Source of the DNA: Persicaria tinctoria
Taxonomy: Eukaryota > Streptophyta > Magnoliopsida > Caryophyllales > Polygonaceae
Direction of reading: 5' to 3'
Assembly (NCBI GenBank): GCA_037127255.1
Contig: JBANSL010000001.1
Coordinates: 28,576,501-28,640,500 of the forward strand
Length of the DNA stretch: 64,000 nt
Below the pieces are notes generated by a model that was not told the origin of the DNA, searched no databases, and saw only the letters and a list, made by a program, of their open reading frames with translations. Position 1 is the first letter of the stretch, and the number at the start of each line of letters is the position of its first letter. Of this stretch, positions 54,981-64,000 are shown piece after piece. Position numbers and translations under genes: made by a program.

Positions 54981-55671
54981 AGAACCGGTTAGTGAGTTAG
55001 GCTAGCAAACCGAACCGGGGCGGGGGTTACTTGCTTTAAATCCCTCTAAATCTTAATTATAATATGAAAATGAGACTGATAAATTTGAATCACAATATAT
55101 AATATATATTTTTTATTTTTTTTAAAAAAATTTACAATATATTATTTTTGTGGCTAAAAAAATTCCAATCATTCTTTTTTTTTTTATTATTTAAAAAAAT
55201 ATTTTTTAATGTTTTCAATTATTTTTTTTATCTTTTCCAGTTCAAGTGGGCTAAGTCCACTCTACATCTAGATCGGGTTACTGTAGGCCCATTAAGGGGT
55301 TGACCCTCCCACCCACAAGTGTCTCCATGTTTCCACGGGGATTCGAACTTCGAACCTCGAGGCATGGGATGTAGCCCCATAACCACTACACCAACTTGTG
55401 ATTGGTATGTTTTCAATTATTTTTAACAGACTGAGCTATAATTTTTTTATTATCGTACGAAAACCCCTAATCTTTTAAAGTTTTAAAATTTTTATGCAAT
55501 TAATTTTTTTATTTGACTAATATATTAGTTATAGAAAATTTTCTAATGAACCGTATGAAAATAAATTGGCAGAAAGGCGGATTGATATATTAAAATGTCA
55601 TTCAGGAATAAATTGGTATATTTAAAGCCATTAGGGATAAATTGGTATATTTAAAGTGTTTAATGGGACAA
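54981..55671. other. AT-rich right flank of the MULE
   Basis: Long A/T runs dominate. A GC patch at about 55250-55400 reads like part of a tRNA-like or SINE-like dispersed repeat (GGGGATTCGAACTTCGAACC, ATGTAGCCCCATAACCACTA). AATAAATTGGTATATTTAAAG is tandemly repeated at 55603 and 55635. Confidence 0.4.
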
Positions 55672-56450
55672 ATAGCTCAAAATTTTCTTTTTTTTTTTTG
55701 CTCCGAAAAGTGGCTAGTGCCTTATAATTGATCGATAAAAATTAGGGAAAGACAATAGCAGTGTTTGCAAAGAGGGGGTCTAGACCCAAACTAAAAGGAA
55801 GCATAGAATGTTCAGCTAGTACGTCAGGCAAAGAGAGCGCCCAATTGGCAATCGAGTCCGCATCGGAATTCAATTGCCGCCGGACCAGCTGGAGCTTCAC
55901 ATCCCATCCTGGATCGTCAATCCGTCTCAGGCATTGGTTGATTAAGTGGTACTCCGGGTGGGGGTCAGTAGTTCTGTCGCCAAGTAACTTGCACGCAACC
56001 GCTGAATCCGTTTCGATGATAAGGTGAGTAACCCCCAGGTTCGTAGCCACATTAATCCCATGAAAGATCGCCCATAATTCTGCCGACAAAGCCGAACAAG
56101 TTCCACATTTGAATGTATAGGCCCGTAAGAGCCTTCCATCCGAGTCCCGTAGCAGCCCTCCTCCACCGGCATTGCCCGGGTTGCCTTTCGACACCCCATC
56201 GGTATTGAGCTTGACCCAGTTAGCTGGTGGCGGAACCCACTCCCCATGGGAAGAGTCGGAGGTAATGGAGGGGCTTCTTGTTGCTTGAGTGGTCATGGCC
56301 TTGGATTTTACCTCGGCGAAGATTCTGGTTTGAGTTACCACCGTAGCTGGTAAGCCTTGGATTCGGTCATTCCCTTCAAACACAATAGAGTTCCTGCATT
56401 TCCACCCATACCAAAGCATGTGGGCAAACGTTGATAGCTCAAAATTTTCT
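55672..56450 (-). mobile_element. 5'-truncated LINE insertion with 17-bp target duplication
   Basis: ATAGCTCAAAATTTTCT occurs at 55672-55688 and again at 56434-56450. Next to the left copy a T run (55689-55699) is the poly(A) tail of a minus-strand insertion. The 745-bp insert carries only the linker and RNase H part of a LINE. Confidence 0.95.
55742..56419 (-). CDS. LINE RNase H domain ORF (225 aa)
   Basis: RNase H of LINEs degrades RNA in RNA-DNA hybrids during retrotransposition. The frame is intact. It starts in the linker (MLWYGWKCRNSIVFEGNDRI), then ANWVKLNTDGVSKGNPGNAG, SALSAELWAIFHGINVATNL and IIETDSAVACKLLG. It ends near ADSIANWALSLPDVLAE. The four acidic catalytic positions (D in NTDG, E in AELW, D in ETDS, D in DADS) are present. 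It lacks RT and endonuclease because of 5' truncation, so it is a dead-on-arrival copy with an open frame rather than a functional gene. It resembles the RNase H pieces at 6240-7265. Confidence 0.85.
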   Translation of the reverse strand: MLWYGWKCRNSIVFEGNDRIQGLPATVVTQTRIFAEVKSKAMTTQATRSPSITSDSSHGEWVPPPANWVKLNTDGVSKGNPGNAGGGGLLRDSDGRLLRAYTFKCGTCSALSAELWAIFHGINVATNLGVTHLIIETDSAVACKLLGDRTTDPHPEYHLINQCLRRIDDPGWDVKLQLVRRQLNSDADSIANWALSLPDVLAEHSMLPFSLGLDPLFANTAIVFP

Positions 56451-57491
56451 CATTAAAGCTTAGTTCAACAAATGAATATGAGTTTTCAACGTTAAATTGG
56501 TGTTGTTAAAAAAACATAAACCAAGCTCATCCTCCTCTATTGTTTATTTGTTGTTGTAAAGGTTGTAAATAGCGATTGCACTCACCCCTCCTCAATTTCC
56601 ATCATTGGAATGTTGTGATCTTATTGCCACCGGCCTTTTCCACATCAACCACGTAAACAAGCTCCAAGTGCAACACTTTCCCAATTTGAATTTTTAATAT
56701 TATTGCTTTTTGATCCATTTCTCCACGTCCCATTTTAACTTTCGTGGATATTGTCCATTAATTGAACGAGGGGAATCGGGTCCATCCCGAATGGGTTTGA
56801 ATTTCAATCATTAACAATTTATTAACTTCATTTTTTCTGAAAAAGGGAAATATGTAAATTTAAAGAATACAATTAAATGGAAAAGATGGGTGTAAATTCT
56901 CTGTCCCATATCCCGTCTCCGATTTAATTTTTTTTTCTTTTAAGTTGGGGTTTGTAAAGGAGAGAGGATTGGAGGATGGGACAAGGTTGAGGATAGGGGA
57001 TTTGGAGCGGGAAAAGATTGTCCTATAGGACTGATATCAATCTAATTAATTATTTTTTCTTAAAATTAAATTTGTGAGAGAAAAACTAGCTTACGAGGAG
57101 TATTGCGGGATATAGAAGGGAGCAAATTAAAGGAAGTGGAAGGCGGAAAAAAACATCTTTTGAGAGAAGATAAAATTCAAAATGGTGTAGACCACCTATG
57201 GCTATCTACATAATTAAAGTGAATGGCTCAGTAAAACTCACTGGCTTCTACTAAGTGGGGGGATTATAATGGATTGGAACGGAAGGGTCATGAACAGTTG
57301 TGGATCTAGTGTGTCAAAGCTAGGTGAGCGAAAAAGTTTAAGTCATGACAAAGAGAAAAAAAATTAACAAGCCAAAATACGATTATTATATAGTACTTCA
57401 TAACAAATACAAAAGAAATTCAAGATTTATCAATTATAAGAGTTATTTGACATTCATAATAATAAATAGTTTCATAATAAATAAAATATGA
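56451..57491. other. Spacer, no gene recognised
   Basis: AT-rich with no supported feature. Confidence 0.4.
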
Positions 57492-59175
57492 TCAACGAAA
57501 TTGCGCTCTACGATCTCCCGTCGACTCGAAATGGTCAATGACTTCCTCTGTGTCAATAGTGTCGACGTATTGTTTTTCAATATGGAGCATCATACAACCT
57601 GAAAGATATCCTTCTTCCATCTTGTTTCTAAGCAACGAAAGCACGTTTTCACCCTTTCGTATACTAGGGGATTTCACTTGGAAAAGAAAATGTTCCATAC
57701 TAATGGATTCGGGTCCATAGCCACCCGAAACATCTTCGCAGTGGCTCCCTTTCATGCTCTTTATAATCTTCATTGCTGAAAATGCACGCTCGGTAGTTGC
57801 AGTGGAAACAGGAAGTGTCAAGACCAAACGAATCAATCTATCAACCAGGGGAAAAATTTGTGCCAAATTTGTTTCAACTAGCCTTCTACACAATTCTGCA
57901 AGACTTGACAATTTCTGAAAATCATTTCCCAAAACTACTTGATACTTGTAATGCTCTAATTGTAATATCAAAGCTACTACCTCAGACGTCTAAAAGTCTT
58001 TCGGATAAAACTTCTCAACAAGCTTGCAAATCTTATCAATGTCAAACTTCTTGAATATATTTTTTGGATCCAATGAAGAGCTTAAAATCAGCAGCTCCAT
58101 TGTTTCCTCGGTGAACCTTTCATTCAACTCCATCATCTGAACATCTATTATCACATTAAAAACATCAAAATGATAATAATGTTCATTTGTAACAACATTA
58201 CGTTGCTGACAACCACGACATGTGCCCATTGAATAAGCTGCATCCATACTAGGCGTTTCAAGACCATGATCTTCTCCAAATTTTAAGACACTTTCCAGAA
58301 AACTATCCCAGCCATCATCTCTCAAAGCTTGAAGAAGTGCTTTTGTACTTGAAACCAAATTCATGGCATTAACAATGTCTTGTGACTGTTTTTGCAAGGC
58401 TTGAGAAAGTAAATCAGTAATTCCCATTACTTTGTTGGTGAGCAACAAACAAAACAAAAAGTCAAATGCTCTTAATGCTTTAAGGTATCCCTTTGCATCA
58501 CCTCTTACACTTCCCATGAGATCTTTATCAGTCATCATGCTTTGAAGAAGTCGAGTAGTTTCCTTATATAAATGGATTAATGTACTAACGGAAGAAAAGG
58601 AAGACCCCCATCTAGTCATACCTGCTCGCTTCAAGCTACGGATTTGGTTAAGCCCTCTTCATGTTTCAAGATCTCCAGCAACTAAGTTTTCTTCCATTTC
58701 TGCCTCTTGAATATCTCTTAACTGATTCATACGCTTTGATGAAGAGCTAATGAACCCCACAATGGAACTTAGCATCTAAAAGAACAATTGCATATCATGT
58801 ACATCTCTAGCACATCCATTCAAGGCTAATTGCAATCGATGAGCAAAACAGTGAACATAATAGGCATATGGGCAATCTTCAAGGAATAATGTTTTCAATC
58901 CATGAATTTGACCACGCATATTGCTAGCCCCATTGTAACCTGGACCACGTAGATTTTGTATTTGGAGATTGTTTCTAGAAAGCACACTACATATGTGCTT
59001 CTTAAGATTTGCAGAAGTAGTGTCTTCAACTGTTAAGATATCAAGAAACCATTCTTGAAGAAACCCATCTTCATCAACAAACCTTATAACAATGGCCATT
59101 TGCTCCCTGTGAGATACATCAAGTGTGATAACTCCACTCCCTTGATGAGAATCGGAATAAGTTTCAAAGGCCTTG
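57492..59175 (-). pseudogene. hAT transposase (DUF4371 / ZMYM1-like type), N-terminus cut off
   Basis: One minus-strand frame runs from 59175 to 57492 with three stops (TAG at 58778, TGA at about 58660, TAG at 57992). Starting at FETYSDSHQGSGVITLDVSH it shows the DUF4371 core (EQMAIVIRFVDEDGFLQEWF, GYNGASNMRGQ, DCPYAYYVHCFAHRLQLALN), the RTRWGSS-like TRWGSSFSSVSTL and the C-terminal dimerisation motif [20 protein letters not shown]. The N-terminal zinc finger is missing because a copia LTR abuts at about 59182. The transposase would have catalysed cut-and-paste transposition; this copy cannot. Confidence 0.92.
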
Positions 59176-59181
59176 ACAGTC

Positions 59182-60151
59182 TGTTCGTGTCAAAGGTCTT
59201 GGAGCTTTAACAGTGTTGACGAAATACAAAACCTGCTCTATATGTTATTATGTCCGAATATTATATTATGTTATTATATGCTTCCATATTATTATTATAT
59301 ATTCACTAACCTTTCAGGAAGCTATTTGAATTATATCTCCTTCCTTAAGCGTTCAAAGCTGAGAAAGATCAAATCGAGATCATGGCTTCCGAAGTTTCCA
59401 AAGATAGAAGATTGCGCTCAAGCCATGATCCTCTCTTAGCCGTTGGAGAAGATTCCTTCCTCAAGTGGCGCTGATGATCTTCACTATATAAAGGAGATGA
59501 AGAAGAGAGAGAGGGACGCACTTCAAGAATATCATTGCACAATCAGCCTTCAAGCATACTTCTCTCTTCAACGTGTTCTCTCTGCTTGTTCTTAAGAGTC
59601 TTATATTTTGTTTCAAAGCATTTGAGAGATACACAGTGAGCTTATAGGATATATTTCGAGAGAGTGTTATACTCGAGAGTTTGTAACTCAGGTAGTAGAC
59701 ACTAGGCGATTGATTCACTGAGAGTAAGAGGATTGTACTAGATAGCATAGAGAGGTGGGGCTCTTCTAGATTGGTCTAGGACTCCAAGGGAACGTGAGTT
59801 GACTAGATTGCAATTGTATAGGAGAGAGGCTTCTCGGGGAGCTACTAGGATCCTAGGTCTTGTGAATCAATAAAAGCCGGTTGAATCCTAGGGTTGTGGA
59901 AGAACCCTAGGCGGGGACGTAGGCCAAGTTCGTGCCGAACCTCGTTAACAATTCGTTGTGTCCTTTACTTATTGCTTTACCTTATTTCCGCACTTGGTTC
60001 GAATTGTTTAACATTGTGATTCAGGTTTTCTCAAAGGGTTTAGCACGAGCTTCAAAAGTCTTGAGAATATCTGCGAAAATCCGGCATACTCTATTCAACC
60101 CCCCTTCTAGAGTATTTCTTATTACATTGTTTTTACATTATCGAACCTTCA
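59182..60151 (+). repeat. 5' LTR of the SIRE-type copia element
   Basis: It begins TGTTCGTGTC and ends ATCGAACCTTCA, two bases before the primer-binding site. A CTATATAAAGG TATA box lies at about 59484. About 970 bp is within the range of SIRE-lineage LTRs. Confidence 0.8.
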
Positions 60152-60153
60152 AA

Positions 60154-60166
60154 TGGTATCAGAGCT
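60154..60166 (+). other. Primer-binding site
   Basis: TGGTATCAGAGCT is complementary to the 3' end of plant initiator tRNA-Met, the usual copia primer. Confidence 0.92.
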
Positions 60167-60201
60167 TTACTCACTGTTTTTTGATCTAACAATCTTGTGA
60201 G

Positions 60202-61410
60202 GTGTCGATCATGTCTGGTGAAGCAAGCGGAGGATTTGCACAGGGAAGGTCTACCCTTAGACCACCACTCTTTGTAGGAAATAACTTCGTCCATTGGAGG
60301 TCCTTGATGAAAATGTTCATTATAGATCAAGATCTGGAACTTTGGAACATTATAGAGAATGGTCCGAAGATTCCAGAAAAAGACGGACCAAATGGAACCA
60401 AAGTCGCGAAGAGCGAGGCTGATTACATCCAAGCGGATCTTGAACTCGTCTCCAAAAACTACAGGGCTATCAACTTACTTTATTGTGGTCTTAGTACTGA
60501 TGAGTTTAACCGTATTTCATCTTGTAGGTCAGCCAAAGAGATTTGGGACAAGCTGGTCGTCACCTACGAAGGAACCAGTCAAGTGAAGGACACCAAGATC
60601 AGCATCTTCCTTCAAAAGTATGAACTCTTCAAAATGAAGCCTGATGAGTCCATTAAGGCCATGTTCACACGGTTCACGGAAATCACGAACAACCTTGACT
60701 CTCTCGGAAAGACCTTTGAGAATGTTGAGAAAGTGAGGAAGATATTGAGGTGCCTCCCAAAAGACAAATGGGGTCCGAAAGTAACAGCCATAGAGGAAGC
60801 CCAAGATCTCACCACTCTGCCCCTTGATGACTTGCTTGGGAAGTTGATCACACATGAGATGATTCTCAATGAAGACGACGGAGAACTCCCAACAAGCACT
60901 AAGAACTTGGCGCTCAAGTCTAAGAAGGATGAGCCCAAAGATGTGTCTGATTCTGAAGATGAGAACGATGATGAGGATGATCCCTTTGATCTCATTGCAA
61001 GGGGTCTTTCTCGAATCCTCAAGATGAAGAAGCAATTCAACAGCAAAGATGGATCAGAGTCTTCTAAATTTCGAGGTAAGTCTCAATACAACAAATATAA
61101 CAAGAAGACTAAACCTTTGTCTTGTTTTGAATGTGGTGAAACAGACCATCTAGTGAAAGATTGCCCTCAAAAGACGAAGAGTCAGTCCAAGAAAGGTGAT
61201 AGATGGAATGAGAAAGCCATGGTGGCAACTTGGAGTGATTTCGACTCCGGTGACTCAGATGATGAGAAGGCCAACCTTTGTCTCATGGCCATAGGAGATG
61301 AATCCCATGATAAACAACTTGAGGTAACCGTAAGAGAGCTTATGGCAAGTCCAAAAGAGGTACTATCGGAATTCCTTTCTAATATGATTACCAATGAAGA
61401 GAACTATTGA
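60202..61410 (+). CDS. Copia gag polyprotein (402 aa)
   Basis: Gag forms the virus-like particle and binds element RNA. The frame is intact. It has a DUF4219/UBN2-type region (PPLFVGNNFVHWRSLMKMFI, EIWDKLVVTYEGTSQVKDTK, LQKYELFKMKPDESIKAMFT, ILRCLPKDKWGPKVTAIEEA), an acidic segment and a complete CCHC zinc knuckle (CFECGETDHLVKDC). It starts 48 nt after the primer site. A TGA at 61408 closes it, and the next ORF lies in another frame. Confidence 0.9.
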   Translation: MSIMSGEASGGFAQGRSTLRPPLFVGNNFVHWRSLMKMFIIDQDLELWNIIENGPKIPEKDGPNGTKVAKSEADYIQADLELVSKNYRAINLLYCGLSTDEFNRISSCRSAKEIWDKLVVTYEGTSQVKDTKISIFLQKYELFKMKPDESIKAMFTRFTEITNNLDSLGKTFENVEKVRKILRCLPKDKWGPKVTAIEEAQDLTTLPLDDLLGKLITHEMILNEDDGELPTSTKNLALKSKKDEPKDVSDSEDENDDEDDPFDLIARGLSRILKMKKQFNSKDGSESSKFRGKSQYNKYNKKTKPLSCFECGETDHLVKDCPQKTKSQSKKGDRWNEKAMVATWSDFDSGDSDDEKANLCLMAIGDESHDKQLEVTVRELMASPKEVLSEFLSNMITNEENY

Positions 61411-61991
61411 GGAAAACCGTGGACCAGGAAAGAACTATTGAGGAACTGTCTAGGAGGGTCCAAAGTCTTGAAACTTCTTATTCAGGTCTTGACATTAAAG
61501 TCAAGACGCTTGATTTAGAGAAATCTGAACTCAAGCAAGATCTCTCCTCTCTAAGAAATGAGCATCATGACTTAGAGAATGAGAAGATCTCCCTGAATAA
61601 TAAGATTCAAGACCAACAGACATCCCTTATAAGTTTTACCAAATCCAAAGGCACTCTTGATAGGATGTTGGGTGAGCAACAAAGTTCTCTAAACAAAAGT
61701 GGTATTGGTTACAACCCAAAGTTTTTAAAGAAGCAACACATTACCACTTTTGTAAAGGCTAAAGGAAGCAGAACCTCTCCTATATGTCACCACTGTGCGA
61801 GAAAGGGACATGTAAGAGAGACCTGCCCCTATAGAAGAAAGGATCCTCATATTATTCGCAATACATTTCCTATTCACTTGAGAAAAGAACGGATAACGCA
61901 AGTTTGGGTCCCCAAAGGCACTATTTTACCAAATATGGTTTATCCCAATAAAGGATCTAAATTTGCTCACTGGTCTAGCCACAAAGGTTGA
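61407..61991 (+). CDS. Copia coiled-coil ORF with second zinc knuckle (194 aa)
   Basis: This overlaps the gag stop in a different frame and has no ATG (first codon TTG), so it is the frameshifted continuation of gag-pol rather than a separate gene. It starts with a long heptad-like coiled coil (ERTIEELSRRVQSLETSYSG and following). A second CCHC knuckle reads CHHCARKGHVRETC. Then comes VWVPKG, typical of SIRE-lineage gag-pol just before protease. Confidence 0.75.
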   Translation: MRKTVDQERTIEELSRRVQSLETSYSGLDIKVKTLDLEKSELKQDLSSLRNEHHDLENEKISLNNKIQDQQTSLISFTKSKGTLDRMLGEQQSSLNKSGIGYNPKFLKKQHITTFVKAKGSRTSPICHHCARKGHVRETCPYRRKDPHIIRNTFPIHLRKERITQVWVPKGTILPNMVYPNKGSKFAHWSSHKG

Positions 61992-63533
61992 TGTTTGTTT
62001 TGCAGGAGATCACCAAGGTGAAAGAGCTAAAATGGATTATTGATAGTGGTTGCTCGAGGCATATGAGTGGAAGGAGTTCTCTCTTTCATGATCTAAAGAA
62101 GCAATCCACAGGAACAATCACTCTTGGTGACAAAGGAAAGTGTGACATCGTTGGTATTGGTAGTGTTGGGAGTGATCCTAACCATATTATTAAAAATGTT
62201 TATCTTGTTAATGGTTTGAAGTATAATTTTCTTAGTATTTCTCAACTATGTGATTATGGTAATGATGTTGGATTTAACAAGAAAAGATGTTTAGTGCGCA
62301 GAGAAGATACAGGTGAAAAAGTTCTAATTGTCTATCGTTATAACAACATCTATGTCGTGAATGCTGAGCAAGTGGCACAAGGAAGCTTAACTTGTCTAAA
62401 GGCTTTGACGGACGATCCAAAGCTCTAGCACAGGAGACTCGGTCATGTGAGTCCACATACACTACGGATGTTTGTGTCCAAAGGGCTTGTAAGAGGACTA
62501 CCTGAGATGGAGTTCAAAGGTATTGAGATGTGCAAAGCATGCACACGAGGTAAACAAACATGTAGCTCTTTCAAACCCAAAAAGGTTGTAAGTACTTCTA
62601 GACCCCTTGAACTTTTACATATGGATTTATGTGGTCATATGCGAGTCAAATCTCCCAATGGTAAAAAGTACATGCTTGTTATATTTGATGAATGCAATGA
62701 TGGTTCTTTGAGTGAAAGTGTTGCAGATATAGATCTTAATATCCATGAAGAGAACGAGGAAGGTGATGATGCTGCTACCATGAACAGAGAGAAAAGGAAC
62801 ATGCAGGAACCGATTCTTAACACTGAAGAATTGGTCCAAGGTGTTGAAGATTCATCCAAAGCCCTTGGTGGCCAATCCAACAGTGTTGAGACGTCAGAAA
62901 CTGCTGTAACTAAACCTAACAGGACCACGGAGTCAGATGTACCACAAATCAATCCTGATGGTGTGACGAATCAAGGAGCTGAGACTAGCAAAAGGAAATT
63001 CAAATACTCCTCTTCACACTCATTAAAGGATATCATTTCTGACCCTACTTCTAGTGTTCAAACTCGTTCTAAACTTAAAGATCTTTGTGCTTTTCACGCG
63101 TTTGTTTCTCTTTTTGAGCCAAAGAAGGTAGATGAGGCACTTCAGGAGCCAGACTGGATCATTGCTATGCAAAATGAGCTTAACGAATTTGAAAGAAACA
63201 AAGTCTGGACCTTGAAGCCTAGGCCAAAGCATCAATCAGTCATTGGCACACGATGGGTATTTCGAAACAAGCTAGATGAGAATAGTAAGATCGTGAGGAA
63301 CAAGGCAAGGCTTGTTGCTCAAGGCTACAGTCAAGAGGAAGCATTCACGGACCATACATATTGATGTAAGACATCATTTCATTGGAGACCATGTCGAAAA
63401 AGGTGATGTGTCCATATCATTTATTTCAACTGATTATCAATGGACTGACATTTTTACTAAGCCTTTGGCAGAGGACAGGTTCACCTTCATTAGACATGAG
63501 ATCGGAATGCTTAACAAGGATGCACTTTCGTAG
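61988..63533 (+). pseudogene. Copia pol with two internal deletions
   Basis: Protease is WIIDSGCSRHMSG (about 62035). Pre-integrase ends in LKALTDDPKL, TAG (62426-62428), HRRLGHVSPH, where the family has Trp. The integrase zinc region CKACTRGKQT leads to YMLVIFDE (62693). There the integrase core is missing and the frame jumps to the pre-RT linker (CNDGSLSESVADID). RT begins (TRWVFRNKLDENSKIVRNKA, RLVAQGYSQEE) and is cut at about 63340, joining to the RNase H end HSRTIHIDVRHHF, then DIFTKPLAEDRF. YVDD, the integrase core and most of RNase H are absent. Confidence 0.88.
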
Positions 63534-64000
63534 GGGGAGCTTTCCCTTTACGAAAGATAAACTCTACTCGGTGTGTCAAGATCCTTGAACCTCATTTCAA
63601 AGGTTGTGAGCTGAACAGTAGAATACATATAACGGATCAGATATTTGGTTGATATCTTTTTAGATATTTGATCAAATATTGTTTTAATGGATTTTAAAAT
63701 TTCTTTATATGTTACCTATTTTATTTTCCGAAAAATCTTGTTATCCGATTATATTCTTATTTGTGGAAATTATTTTAAAATCGGATAAATCTTTTCTTGC
63801 CTTTATGATTTGAAAGGGTCTTTTTGAATTTTGAATTGTTTTAGTAAGTCTGATTTTGGAGAATATTTTTACCCTCCTCCCTTTGTTGAAAGACAAAAAG
63901 GGGGGGGGGGTTTAGACTTTAAAACTGTTTGGGTCTTGGAAGACCTTGTTTTTGTTTTACTTTGTTGGATGTTTTTCATGTTAATCTTATGATCCAACAT
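63534..64000 (+). other. 3' region of the copia element
   Basis: AGGGGGAGC at 63533 and a longer AAAAAGGGGGGGGGGG run at 63895 are candidate polypurine tracts. No env-like ORF is visible. A 3' LTR starting TGTTCGTGTC was not seen within the window. Confidence 0.5.

Larger units (their letters stand above)
59182..64000 (+). mobile_element. SIRE-type Ty1/copia element, internally deleted, runs off the window
   Basis: It consists of a long 5' LTR, a tRNA-Met primer site, a UBN2-type gag, a coiled-coil/second zinc-knuckle ORF, and a pol lacking most of integrase and reverse transcriptase. It interrupts the hAT transposase at 59175-59182. The 3' LTR lies beyond the right edge. Confidence 0.88.

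Noticed and set aside
55591..55690. Right terminal inverted repeat of the 46.3-kb MULE
   Set aside because: AATGGGACAAATAGCTCAAAATTTT resembles the inverse of the left end only loosely and could be a different element's terminus, so I left the right boundary open.
57538..58054. Plus-strand ORFs of 60 and 85 residues
   Set aside because: Antisense to the hAT transposase pseudogene.

Overview
This is a piece of flowering-plant nuclear genome. The evidence is interrupted genes with GT/AG introns, a Mediator subunit gene and an FBA-type F-box gene, a eukaryotic tRNA-Ser, and every major class of plant transposon. I cannot name the species. Only three host loci look functional: MED17 (plus strand, 8 exons, 1803-5938), a single-exon F-box gene (minus strand, 14223-15296) and tRNA-Ser(AGA) (34342-34423). 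Almost everything else is mobile DNA, much of it nested.

Layout: 1-1036 is a 5'-truncated LINE on the minus strand. 1803-5938 is MED17. 6240-9360 is a LINE RNase H module broken by a TTA-flanked MITE and by a Ty3/gypsy-like remnant. 10038-10858 is a long-TIR MULE-type MITE. 13.2-15.3 kb holds the F-box gene. 16083-19412 is a TIR element containing a GTGACA minisatellite. From 19.85 to about 31.1 kb lies an old Mutator-like element (MULE) region that has been hit by a 4-kb hAT element (20990-24991), a 3.9-kb CACTA element carrying captured host exons (25518-29390) and a short-LTR copia remnant (about 31060-32119). Then follow the tRNA, a Helitron (34899-37145), two Stowaway MITEs, a GC-rich inverted repeat, a decayed copia gag-pol (40817-44466) and a LINE remnant. 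From about 46.3 to 55 kb lies a nearly intact MULE. 55672-56450 is a young LINE insertion with a 17-bp target duplication. 57492-59175 is a dead hAT transposase interrupted by an internally deleted SIRE-type copia element that runs off the right edge.

The most interesting system is the 46.3-55 kb MULE. It carries two convergent genes: a MULE transposase (plus) and a spliced DUF1985/Ulp1-like protein (minus). Their introns, leaders and part of the transposase coding sequence hold at least 45 copies of a short motif, AC(T/A)(G/T)GACA and close variants, spaced almost exactly 21 bp (two helical turns) within each cluster. The old copy at 20-31 kb shows the same spacing, and there the ACTGGACA and ACATGACA versions alternate in one register. 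Clustered short motifs plus a DUF1985/C48-type protein recall the VANDAL/VANC anti-silencing system of Arabidopsis. That functional link is inference; the spacing is read directly from the sequence.

Many of the nonsense codons in these elements look like TGG to TAG or CGA to TGA changes, as expected if methylated transposon DNA has been deaminating.
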